Source: an uncultured Prevotellaceae bacterium
GTDB lineage: Bacteria; Bacteroidota; Bacteroidia; Bacteroidales; Bacteroidaceae
Assembly (NCBI GenBank): GCA_900321425.1
Contig: ONWA01000025.1
Location: 1-47,094 of the forward strand
Direction of reading: 5' to 3'
DNA: 47,094 nt
This document shows, piece after piece, positions 33,603-41,314 of the stretch. Position 1 is the stretch's first letter; each line of letters opens with the position of its first letter. The notes under the pieces were generated by a model. That model searched no databases. It was given only the letters and a program-made list of their open reading frames with translations, and was not told the origin of the DNA. Position numbers and translations under genes: made by a program.

Positions 33603-35708
33603 TTATTTGTTAAAGTATTTCTTTCCGTTCTTGATGACAATGCCGCGATAGCTGGTGTTCACCTGCTGTCCCTGCAGATTGTAAGTCTTGCCATCGGCTA
33701 CAGGTTGGTTGTCGGCCTTGATGGTTTCAATAGCTGTAACCACGTTGCCCTGCTCACCCGCTGAGGTATAATAGCCTCCATTGTCGAAAGCAAAGCTAAT
33801 GGTCTCTGGCCACCCTCCGTTGCTGAAGATGACGTTGGTGGGCAGGTCGCTGGCAGCTGTCGTCGTTCCACGAGAAGCACTCGGCATCTCGCCGCCGTCC
33901 CAGCAGTAGATGGTCTTTCCATCGGTATCGGTGCCGACAACGTACATCTCGTCGCCTGGCCAGTTCTTGTCGTAGCAGAAGTTCTTGGTGTCATTGTATA
34001 CCCAAACGGAGGGCACCTTGTAACTGCCGCTGGCCTTGAAGTAGATATAGAGGTGACCAGGCTTTACGGTAGCACAAGCCGGTACGGGTCCTGAAGGCTT
34101 AACGCCACCTTCGTCGTAATCCTTCGTTACGTCCTTGTAACCCGTGCTTCCGTCGTAGGTGAAATAGCTGTTAGGTGAATTGACAGGGATATCTGCCGTC
34201 TGTTTGTCGCCCTGATTAAAGATAATTTTCAAGCCAGTTACTTCGCCAAATGCTTTCTTCCAGAAAGTGGTTCCCTTTACCTCGGCTGTCTCCGTCATCT
34301 GTGTGCCTGGCCAATCACCGTTCAGTTTTGTGCCATTGGCATCCCATGCATAGAGGTTGGGGGCTGTCGTTGCCTGAACATAAACGGTATAGCTTTGTGG
34401 TGCGACAGGTTCATCTTCCTCGTGCTTTACCAGACCCTCGACGGTAATATTGCTGCTCACGTAGAAGGCAAATGCTGCACCGCTCTCAATGAGTTTCCAT
34501 CCCTCAGCAACGAGGTTGGGGTAGTTGGCTCCGCCTAAGAGACAGAGGACGGCGCCCTTGCTGCCTTGTGTCTTGATGGTATAGCCACCGTTGGCAGAAG
34601 TACCTTCGGTGATACTGCTCTGGTTGGTGATGCCGCAGGCCTTGCGTGCCAGAATCATGTTGGCAATCGCCTCGGGATAAAGTTTCCAGTGCTTCAGGAA
34701 GATACAGGGAGTACCTGGAAGGGCGAGGATGCAGGCATTGGCTGCCAGTGCATTGTTGCGCATACGCTCACCATTTTCGTCGCGGTAGGTGTCGTGGTTG
34801 TCTACGAAGGTCACCGCATAGCGTGAGTAGTTAGGATCGCCTGCCAGACCTTTGTTGGAGAGGGCGTCCCAGCTTCCGCCACTGATAGCGGCATTCATGG
34901 TGAACTTCAGTGAGAAGTCGAAAGCGGCAGAGGTCTTACCGGTTTCGTTAATCCACCAGCGTAAGGTCTCAGCATTGCCGTCCCAGTATTCGCCTACACA
35001 GAACTCAGGATGAGTAGCTTCGTTGTACATCTTGGTGTAGTAGGGACTATAACCCTTCACCATATCCAAACGATAACCGCTATATCCCATTTCCTTGAGT
35101 AGGTATGTCATGTAAGTGATACAGTTCTTCTGTACGTTGGCAGAGGTGTGGTCGAGGTCGCGAGAACCACTGAAATCCTCACCTTCATCGTTGGCACCTG
35201 TGACGGGCCAGCCCTCGGCTTTCACGTGTCCGCCATCGTCGTTGTTGCAGATATCGGCACCCGACCAGGTGACGGTGTATGTCTCACCTGTTACAGGACC
35301 CACCTTTGTCTCGTTGGCAAAGTCTATCCAAGATCCGTTTTTGCCCACAGGATTCTTATGGTTAATGACTACGTCCTCAATGACTTTAGTGCCTTTTGCG
35401 TTAAAGGCTGCAATCATCTCTGTGACATAGCGCTCACGATTTCCGAAAGAGCTGCGGTGATCGAACCAGTAAACTGGCAAGTAGCCCATGGAGTTGGGGG
35501 ATACACAGTTAGCGGAGTTTGGTACCCAGATCAAATCAAAATACTTGGAGAGTTCATCTGCCTGAGCGGTCAGATTGGTCCATCTAGTATCTTCATAGGA
35601 GTCCCAATAGAATCCCTGAAGCATTACACCACCATAGTTTGCGGGCCATTGTGCATAGGCAAACTGTACGAACAATAAGGTTAAAATAAATGAGTAGAGT
35701 CTTCGCAT
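33603..35708 (-). CDS. Secreted alpha-amylase (GH13) with CBM26-like modules and type IX-type tail
   Basis: A 701-residue protein with a signal peptide (MRRLYSFILTLLFVQFAYAQ). Residues ~20-415 are a GH13 barrel: GVMLQGFYWDS, KVIEDVVINHK, GYRLDMVKGY with the nucleophile Asp near 214, CVGEYWDG with the acid/base Glu near 239, and FVDNHDT with the third Asp near 303. It hydrolyses internal alpha-1,4 bonds in starch or glycogen. A CBM26-like module follows (YTVYVQATTAPNLYAWD ... KGTTFWKKAF), then a second CBM26-type domain (HLYIYFKASGSYKVPSVWVY). The tail KTYNLQGQQVNTSYRGIVIK NGKK... marks export. First gene of its unit, with its own promoter and a palindrome upstream. Confidence 0.93.
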   Translation of the reverse strand: MRRLYSFILTLLFVQFAYAQWPANYGGVMLQGFYWDSYEDTRWTNLTAQADELSKYFDLIWVPNSANCVSPNSMGYLPVYWFDHRSSFGNRERYVTEMIAAFNAKGTKVIEDVVINHKNPVGKNGSWIDFANETKVGPVTGETYTVTWSGADICNNDDGGHVKAEGWPVTGANDEGEDFSGSRDLDHTSANVQKNCITYMTYLLKEMGYSGYRLDMVKGYSPYYTKMYNEATHPEFCVGEYWDGNAETLRWWINETGKTSAAFDFSLKFTMNAAISGGSWDALSNKGLAGDPNYSRYAVTFVDNHDTYRDENGERMRNNALAANACILALPGTPCIFLKHWKLYPEAIANMILARKACGITNQSSITEGTSANGGYTIKTQGSKGAVLCLLGGANYPNLVAEGWKLIESGAAFAFYVSSNITVEGLVKHEEDEPVAPQSYTVYVQATTAPNLYAWDANGTKLNGDWPGTQMTETAEVKGTTFWKKAFGEVTGLKIIFNQGDKQTADIPVNSPNSYFTYDGSTGYKDVTKDYDEGGVKPSGPVPACATVKPGHLYIYFKASGSYKVPSVWVYNDTKNFCYDKNWPGDEMYVVGTDTDGKTIYCWDGGEMPSASRGTTTAASDLPTNVIFSNGGWPETISFAFDNGGYYTSAGEQGNVVTAIETIKADNQPVADGKTYNLQGQQVNTSYRGIVIKNGKKYFNK

Positions 35709-35762
35709 ATTGTATAGTTATTAAAGTAATGTAATGTTATTGGTAGCGTAGCTACGACGGAG

Positions 35763-35770
35763 CAAATGTA
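35763..35770 (-). promoter_or_regulatory. -7 box of the alpha-amylase promoter
   Basis: Minus strand TACATTTG matches TAnnTTTG, 54 bp before the amylase ATG. Between it and the gene is a short perfect palindrome (CGTAGCTACG, 35747-35756) in the leader. Confidence 0.6.
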
Positions 35771-35822
35771 CAGAAAAAGTACTTTCAGTGTACCGGATTG
35801 TAAAAAAAAAAGATGAAAAATC

Positions 35823-35840
35823 TGCGTAAACGTTTACGCA
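35823..35840. promoter_or_regulatory. 18-bp perfect palindrome: LacI-family-type operator or terminator stem
   Basis: TGCGTAAACGTTTACGCA reads identically on both strands. Its centre AAACGTTT resembles LacI/PurR/CcpA-family operators. It lies 52 bp upstream of the amylase -7 box. The alternative is a terminator for the GH3 end: on the minus strand the stem is followed by GATTTTTCATCTTTTTTTTTT. Both could hold. Confidence 0.55.
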
Positions 35841-35846
35841 AGCGCT

Positions 35847-35876
35847 ATCACTCGCAAACAATTGTCTGCGAGTGAT
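35847..35876. terminator. Inverted repeat at the GH3 3' end
   Basis: ATCACTCGCA (35847-35856) pairs perfectly with TGCGAGTGAT (35867-35876) around a 10-nt loop. It covers the last codons and stop of the GH3 gene. No T-run follows directly, so it is more likely a 3'-end protecting stem, acting with the palindrome just beyond. Confidence 0.5.
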
Positions 35877-38127
35877 GAGCGATTTGTATTTGGAATTCGC
35901 CTGGTTCGAGGTGCCATTGGCCATCTTCGCCAACGAACGCCAACTCTCGGGCGGGTAGGGTGAACCGGATGGTCTGCTGCTCACCCGGCTGTAGCATGAT
36001 CTTCTGGAAAGCACGCAGACGGCGGCCCTCTGGAACGATCGAGGCTACCATGTCGCGACTGTAGAGCAGTACACTCTCCTTACCGGCTTTGCTGCCTGTG
36101 TTGCGTACATCTACGGTGATGGTGAGGGTGTCGCGCTCTGTGAAGAATGGCTTGTCGACATGGAGGTTGCTGTATTCGAATGTCGTATAGCTCAGTCCAT
36201 AGCCGAAAGGCCACTGCACATCGATGAAGGCATTGTAGTCGTAGGCTCCTTCCATCGTGGTAGACTGCTCACTGGCACGGAAATCGTAGGTGGTGAGCGA
36301 TGCCGGATGACGAGGGTAGGTGTAGGGTAGTCGACCGGAGAAGTTATCGTCGCCTGCCAACAGACTGGCCAGTGCGTCGCCTCCTTCATTGCCAGGCAAC
36401 ATGATGTTGACAACGGCAGTAGCTAACGGCTCGATGTCGGCAATGATACGGGGACGTCCGCTGTTGATAACCAACAGGATAGGCTTTCCCGTCTTAGACA
36501 GTGCCTTCACCAGACGGCGCTGGTTCTCCGAGAGTCGCAGGTCGTTGAGGTTGCCGGGTGTCTCTGTATAGGAGTTCTCGCCGATGCAGGCCACGATGAC
36601 GTCGGCCTTTCGCGCTTTCGTCAGTACGTCTGCAAAGGTGTCGTCGGTTACTGTCTCGTCGGCATAAGTTCCCTCGTTGTTGTAGGTGATGCCTGGCGCA
36701 TAGCTCACGTTCGCTTCGCCAAAGCGCTGCTGAAGGGCTTCGAGGATGGTGTGCTTGTCGGCAGCAAACCGGTCGGCGTCTTTTCCTTGCCATGTGTAGC
36801 TCCAGCCGCCGTTCAGACAGCGCATGGAGTGGGCGTTGGGACCGGTGACGAGGAGTTTCAGCGGTGAGGTGAACGGTAAGAGGTGGTTGTCGTTCTTGAG
36901 CAATACCATCGTCTCCTTTGCTGCCTCGAATGCTACTTTTATATGCTCTGCAGAGCCGAACTCAGGGTAGTCGGACAGGGTGGTGTTGGCCTGGTCGAAG
37001 AGTCCCATGCGCCATTTCATACGGAGGATGCGGCGCACGGCATCATCGATGCGTTGCATACTGACTTTCCCCTCGTTGACCAACTCGATGAGCAGGTCGC
37101 AGAACTCTAGACTATAGGGGTCCATCGACATATCGATACCTGCATTGATGGCGATACGGATGGCGTCTTTCTTGTCTACAGCCACCTTCTCACGCTTCCA
37201 TAGGTTGTCGATATCTGCCCAGTCGGTGATGATCATACCGTCCCAGCCTGTCTCTTCCTTCAACCAACGGGTGAGGTACTTGGCACTGGCATGCATCGGT
37301 ATGCCGTTGACAGAGGCGGAGTTGACCATCACTGCGGTGGCACCTGCCTGAATGCCGGCGAGGAATGGGGCGAAATGTTTCTCGCGCAACTCCCATTCCG
37401 GTACGTAAGCAGGTGTTCGGTCCTTGCCGGTACGGGCGATGCCGTAGGCCATATAGTGTTTGAGTGAAGTGCCGATATGGTAGCGGTCGATATGTACGGA
37501 GTCTGTACCTTGGAATCCCTCTACCATGGCCCGTCCCATGACTGCATTGACGAGACAGTCCTCACCGAAGTTCTCCCATACACGGGGCCAACGGGGGTCG
37601 CGTGAGAGATCGACGGTAGGCGAGAACGTCCACGGACAGTTCGACGCACGGGTCTCGTAGGCGGTGATGGTAGCTGCCTTGCGAGCCAGCGCAGGATTGA
37701 ATGATGCTCCCATATTGATGTTCTGCGGGAAGAGTGTACCACCTAACGTGTAGGTAGTGCCGTGGTTCTGGTCGAGACCGTAGACACACGGGATGCCTGT
37801 GCCGCGAATGGCATACTCGTTGATGGTGCGGATGGTCTGCTGCCACCACTCAGGTGTCTGTGCATAGGGACCGGCGCCAGGAGCGTTGAGAATTGAGCCT
37901 ACCTTATATTGCAGGAAGACACGCTCCAGCTTGTCTTTGTCGAGTACAAACTGTCCGTTCTCCTCGTGTCCCAAGACATCGATATTGAGTTGTAGCATCT
38001 GTCCTACTTTCTCCTGTAGGGTCATGTGCTGCAACAGTCGTTCCAAGTCCTGAGGAGAAAAAGTGGTCTTTGCACCCACTGAAGATGCAAAGACCACCGT
38101 AAATAAAATTGATATCAAGGTTCTCAT
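35848..38127 (-). CDS. GH3 beta-glucosidase/exo-beta-glucanase
   Basis: A 759-residue protein with a signal peptide (MRTLISILFTVVFASSVGAK) and normal GH3 length. The N-terminal barrel carries RDPRWPRVWENFGED (substrate-binding), KHYMAYG, and the nucleophile Asp in MIITDWADI near residue 300. The C-terminal alpha/beta sandwich (LLVTGPNAHSMRCLNGGWSY; VIVACIGENSYTETPG) and fibronectin III-like domain (WPFGYGLSYTTFEYSNL) follow. It releases terminal glucose from beta-glucan oligosaccharides in the periplasm. It has no type IX tail, consistent with a periplasmic place. It follows the glycan-binding lipoprotein by 20 bp as the last gene of the PUL. Confidence 0.93.
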   Translation of the reverse strand: MRTLISILFTVVFASSVGAKTTFSPQDLERLLQHMTLQEKVGQMLQLNIDVLGHEENGQFVLDKDKLERVFLQYKVGSILNAPGAGPYAQTPEWWQQTIRTINEYAIRGTGIPCVYGLDQNHGTTYTLGGTLFPQNINMGASFNPALARKAATITAYETRASNCPWTFSPTVDLSRDPRWPRVWENFGEDCLVNAVMGRAMVEGFQGTDSVHIDRYHIGTSLKHYMAYGIARTGKDRTPAYVPEWELREKHFAPFLAGIQAGATAVMVNSASVNGIPMHASAKYLTRWLKEETGWDGMIITDWADIDNLWKREKVAVDKKDAIRIAINAGIDMSMDPYSLEFCDLLIELVNEGKVSMQRIDDAVRRILRMKWRMGLFDQANTTLSDYPEFGSAEHIKVAFEAAKETMVLLKNDNHLLPFTSPLKLLVTGPNAHSMRCLNGGWSYTWQGKDADRFAADKHTILEALQQRFGEANVSYAPGITYNNEGTYADETVTDDTFADVLTKARKADVIVACIGENSYTETPGNLNDLRLSENQRRLVKALSKTGKPILLVINSGRPRIIADIEPLATAVVNIMLPGNEGGDALASLLAGDDNFSGRLPYTYPRHPASLTTYDFRASEQSTTMEGAYDYNAFIDVQWPFGYGLSYTTFEYSNLHVDKPFFTERDTLTITVDVRNTGSKAGKESVLLYSRDMVASIVPEGRRLRAFQKIMLQPGEQQTIRFTLPARELAFVGEDGQWHLEPGEFQIQIAHHSQTIVCE

Positions 38128-38147
38128 GAGCCTAAAAGTATATTCTC

Positions 38148-38813
38148 CTACTTAGCAAACGTCACCTTGGTCAACTTGTAGCCAAAGCCGGTGATGAGCA
38201 TACCCTTGTCATCGGCAATAGCCTTGGCATCGGCAGTGTATTCGAATGCGAAGGGGCTGGTATAGGAATCAAAGCCGTCAATCTGTGGAACAATATCCTG
38301 TGACCAGTCTTGGTTGGTGACACGCAGAGCGTGATACTCAGCTTCTGGTATATCGAAATACAGGTTAATGGTAGCACCAACAGGAACATCAGCCAAGTCA
38401 TCGGCGCTGAGGAATACGTTGCTGTCACCCCAGACGATATCGGTTCCACCTTCCCACAGCGTAGTCTCTGCAGGAGCAACACCCTCGACGATAACCACCT
38501 TCGTCAACTTATAGCCGAAGCCGGTGATGAGCATACCCTTGGCATCGGCAATAGCCTTAGCGTCGGCAGTGTATTCGAACTCGAATGGGTTAGGCTGGGA
38601 ATCGAAGCCGTCAATCTGAGGAACAATATCCTGTGACCAGTCTTGGTTGGTAACACGCAGAGCGTGATAATCAGCTTCGATGATCTCATAAACCAGGCGA
38701 ACGGTAGCACCTACAGGCACATTAGCCAAGTCATCGGCACTGAGGAATACATTATAGTCACCCCAGTTGATGTCGACATCACCTTCCCAAATCGTGGTTT
38801 CCTTGATACCTGG
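38148..38813. repeat. Two ~333-bp tandem repeats in the glycan-binding lipoprotein gene
   Basis: Unit 1 (about 38148-38480) and unit 2 (about 38481-38813) align at an offset of 333 bp with long identical stretches, for example AGCCGGTGATGAGCATACCC in both. They encode the last two modules. Confidence 0.85.
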
Positions 38814-39488
38814 ATCAACGTAGTCGTCGAGACTGACGGTAACGTTGCCGCAGCCAAAGCGCTGACCATCGCCTGTAACGAGGGTTACGGGATATACACC
38901 TTCTGGCATAGAAGGTACATCGAAGGTAACCTTACCGTTGTCGAATGATACGTTTGTTGCCTCAACAGTGCCGATGAAGAGCTTGGAAACACTGGTTACA
39001 TTCTCGAAGTCGATGCTCTTGGTCTTACCAATCGTCAACCAGCGTGACTTGGCGTCGGTGGCCATAGATGGGTCATCAGGCAGTGCGTTTACGATGACTC
39101 TGCGGGTACGAGAGGTCTCCAGACCCTTGGTGGTTGTAGCCACAATCTTCAACAGGTGCTCACCTGCCAGCAGCGGCATGTCGATAGTAGTTCCCTCGTG
39201 TACCAGTTCACCATCGATGTACCATGTGACGGTGGTGTAGTGGGCAGGGGTAACAGTCACCTCGTATTCGAAGTTCTCAGTACGTGAGATTTCCTTCAGT
39301 ATAGGAGGAACACCATTCTGGAACTCACCTTCCAGGTCGGAGTTCAGAATGCGGGGATAGTCATTCTCATTAGCTGAGAAGTACGGATCGTCGTTGGATG
39401 AGCAGCTAGTGAATGCTACTGCCATCGGAAGGACGAAAAGAACCGTGAGCGCAAGGCTCTTGATATGTTTGATCATTGAACTTTTCAT
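38148..39488 (-). CDS. Surface glycan-binding lipoprotein with two near-identical C-terminal modules
   Basis: A 446-residue lipoprotein (signal ending AVAFTSC); an ATG 12 bp downstream is an alternative start. Residues ~60-130 are an Ig/PKD-like fold (VTPAHYTTVTWYIDGELVHE). Residues ~130-225 are an IPT-like domain (MATDAKSRWLTIG; DVPSMPEGVYPVTLVTGDG). Two modules of ~111 residues follow (ETTIWEGDVDINWGDYNVF... and ETTLWEGGTDIVWGDSNVF...), each ending MLITGFGYKLTKV. The position after SusC/SusD and before a GH3, and the modular Ig-type build, match surface glycan-binding proteins of PULs. The repeats are the likely glycan-binding sites (inference); each has several Trp. Confidence 0.82.
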   Translation of the reverse strand: MKSSMIKHIKSLALTVLFVLPMAVAFTSCSSNDDPYFSANENDYPRILNSDLEGEFQNGVPPILKEISRTENFEYEVTVTPAHYTTVTWYIDGELVHEGTTIDMPLLAGEHLLKIVATTTKGLETSRTRRVIVNALPDDPSMATDAKSRWLTIGKTKSIDFENVTSVSKLFIGTVEATNVSFDNGKVTFDVPSMPEGVYPVTLVTGDGQRFGCGNVTVSLDDYVDPGIKETTIWEGDVDINWGDYNVFLSADDLANVPVGATVRLVYEIIEADYHALRVTNQDWSQDIVPQIDGFDSQPNPFEFEYTADAKAIADAKGMLITGFGYKLTKVVIVEGVAPAETTLWEGGTDIVWGDSNVFLSADDLADVPVGATINLYFDIPEAEYHALRVTNQDWSQDIVPQIDGFDSYTSPFAFEYTADAKAIADDKGMLITGFGYKLTKVTFAK

Positions 39489-39511
39489 GATGATAATACA
39501 TTTATATGGAT

Positions 39512-41266
39512 TTACTCAAAATTACCGTGCTTAACGTCCCACCATACACGTTGGTGCCAGTCGTCTTTACCTCCCATGCGATCGATAGCCTCCTGATAGC
39601 GTGCCTTGTTATAGCGCTCCTCGAGTACTGGATAGAGCAGACGGTCGGGAGTAGAGAGGTCTGGATCAGGATAGGTGAAGTCGCTCAGTTTCTCCATCTT
39701 TGTGCGGTCACGGAGTACGGGATAGTCTGAGCGGCGCAGGTTGGCCCATGCCTCAGAGGGGTTCATCACGTGCAGGATATAGGCCTGTGTGTTGATAGCC
39801 TCGCGTGCGTTGGTACCCAGTGGGTCGTTAGCTTCGATACTGGTGATATAGTCACTGATCTCCGCATCGGAAATTTTCTGTGTAGCAGGCAGGTAGTGCG
39901 TGTTCAGCATCTGCATAGCCTCTTTGATACCTTCCTCGTAGTGCTCCTTGATGCTACCGGGAACGGCCCATCCTTTGCTCTTAGCCTCTGCCAGCAGGAA
40001 GTGAACCTCTGCGCAAGAGATGAGGAAACCAGGACAGTTGGGGCGCTCGAACTCGATAGACAGCCATGGGAAGATCAGACGGGCATTGTCGTTGATACCA
40101 GTGGCAAAGAAACCTGCGGTAGGATATTGTTCAGCCAATGCTGCAACTGTTGGGAAGTCCTCAAGGGTAGGAATCTGACCTACTTCTGGAATGTTCGTTG
40201 GCCAAGGTGCATACCAAGAGTGTCCTATTTCGCAAGCGTAGTCTTCCTTACCGTATTTCTGTAGGTAAGCCATGTACTCATCCGTCAGGTCGATGGTCCA
40301 CTCGTCGGGCTTGGTATTACCACGCTTCAGGTTGTCATAGTGACGGGTGATGCGATAGGTACGTGGATCGTTGTTGTCACGCATCAGGTTGAACAGGGTT
40401 GCACAGATGATAGCTGGTGAGCTGTAATCCTGTCCATAGTTGGTCTCGCTAAAGGCGTTGGCACGGAAGTCGAGATCCTTGGCACCATCATAGAGAGTGA
40501 AAGGTACGTCGATATACTTCACGAAAGCATCCTGATCGGCATTGGTGATATAACCGCCGTTAGCAGTAAGGGCTTTCTCAAATTCAGCCTTTGCCTTCTC
40601 GGGCTTGACGTCAGAGATACGCATCGCATAGCGCATACGCAAGCTATTGGCAAACTTTTTCCATCCTTCGATGCTGCCACCCAGACTGGTCACGTCGCCG
40701 CTGATACGGTCGGTACCTGTTCCGAGCTGTTCTACACAATCTGCCAGCTCCTCGAAGAAGTAGTCGTAGATCTCCTCCTGAGTGTCATACTTGGGGTTGG
40801 CGATGCCACCTATGTAGCCGAGACCTGCCTCAGAGCAGGGCACGTCGCCATAGGCGTCGGTCAGGATAGACAACATATACACCTTAGTGATACGGAGAGC
40901 AGCATTAACGTTAGGTTTGTCTTCCGTGTTGTAGATAGCATCTACGAGGTTCTTGATACCTACGTTGTAGAACTTGTTCCAGAGTGATTCGATGGTATCG
41001 TCGTAGTTGTTGCATCCGGCGAAGTTGGTGACGTTCCATCCTCCAGCGAACTGCTGTGTGAAACCGCAGATATAGTTACGGTAGGTATCCATCGTCTGGA
41101 AGTCTCCGTAGGTTTGCAGCAAGGCAGTAGTCAGCTGTGCATTAGGATCGATATAAGCCGCCTTGGTCTCGTCGGTATTCAATTCCTGCATGAGTTTATC
41201 GCTGCAGGAGGTGAGTGTCATCCCCGTTGCAAGCAGCGTAAACAGTACAATATATATCTTTTTCAT
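39512..41266 (-). CDS. susD: SusD/RagB-family surface glycan-binding lipoprotein
   Basis: A 584-residue lipoprotein (signal ending GMTLTSC). SusD-family landmarks: the N-terminal LMQELNTDETKAAYIDPNAQL, TPR-like helices (ALRITKVYMLSILTDAYGDVP), the loop SEAGLGYIGGIANPKYD, and CAEVHFLLAEAKSKGW; the C-terminus has AYILHVMNPSEAWANLRRSDYPVL. SusD caps the SusC transporter and delivers glycan. It lies 48 bp downstream of susC, with an 8-bp tandem repeat in the gap, and 23 bp before the glycan-binding lipoprotein. Substrate cannot be read from SusD; neighbours suggest beta-glucan. Confidence 0.94.
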   Translation of the reverse strand: MKKIYIVLFTLLATGMTLTSCSDKLMQELNTDETKAAYIDPNAQLTTALLQTYGDFQTMDTYRNYICGFTQQFAGGWNVTNFAGCNNYDDTIESLWNKFYNVGIKNLVDAIYNTEDKPNVNAALRITKVYMLSILTDAYGDVPCSEAGLGYIGGIANPKYDTQEEIYDYFFEELADCVEQLGTGTDRISGDVTSLGGSIEGWKKFANSLRMRYAMRISDVKPEKAKAEFEKALTANGGYITNADQDAFVKYIDVPFTLYDGAKDLDFRANAFSETNYGQDYSSPAIICATLFNLMRDNNDPRTYRITRHYDNLKRGNTKPDEWTIDLTDEYMAYLQKYGKEDYACEIGHSWYAPWPTNIPEVGQIPTLEDFPTVAALAEQYPTAGFFATGINDNARLIFPWLSIEFERPNCPGFLISCAEVHFLLAEAKSKGWAVPGSIKEHYEEGIKEAMQMLNTHYLPATQKISDAEISDYITSIEANDPLGTNAREAINTQAYILHVMNPSEAWANLRRSDYPVLRDRTKMEKLSDFTYPDPDLSTPDRLLYPVLEERYNKARYQEAIDRMGGKDDWHQRVWWDVKHGNFE

Positions 41267-41278
41267 TGTCTTAACTTT

Positions 41279-41310
41279 AATTCTTCAATTCTTCAATTCT
41301 TCAATTCTTT
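41279..41310. repeat. 8-bp tandem repeat between susC and susD
   Basis: AATTCTTC occurs three times followed by AATTCTTT, four consecutive octamers in the 48-bp susC-susD gap. On the mRNA this reads GAAGAATT repeats starting 13 nt before the susD ATG, a purine-rich leader. Confidence 0.85.
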
Positions 41311-41314
41311 CTCA

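Noticed and set aside
35747-35756. Palindrome CGTAGCTACG in the amylase leader as an operator
   Set aside because: Only 10 bp and unremarkable by chance in a window of this size; noted in the promoter entry but not claimed as a site.
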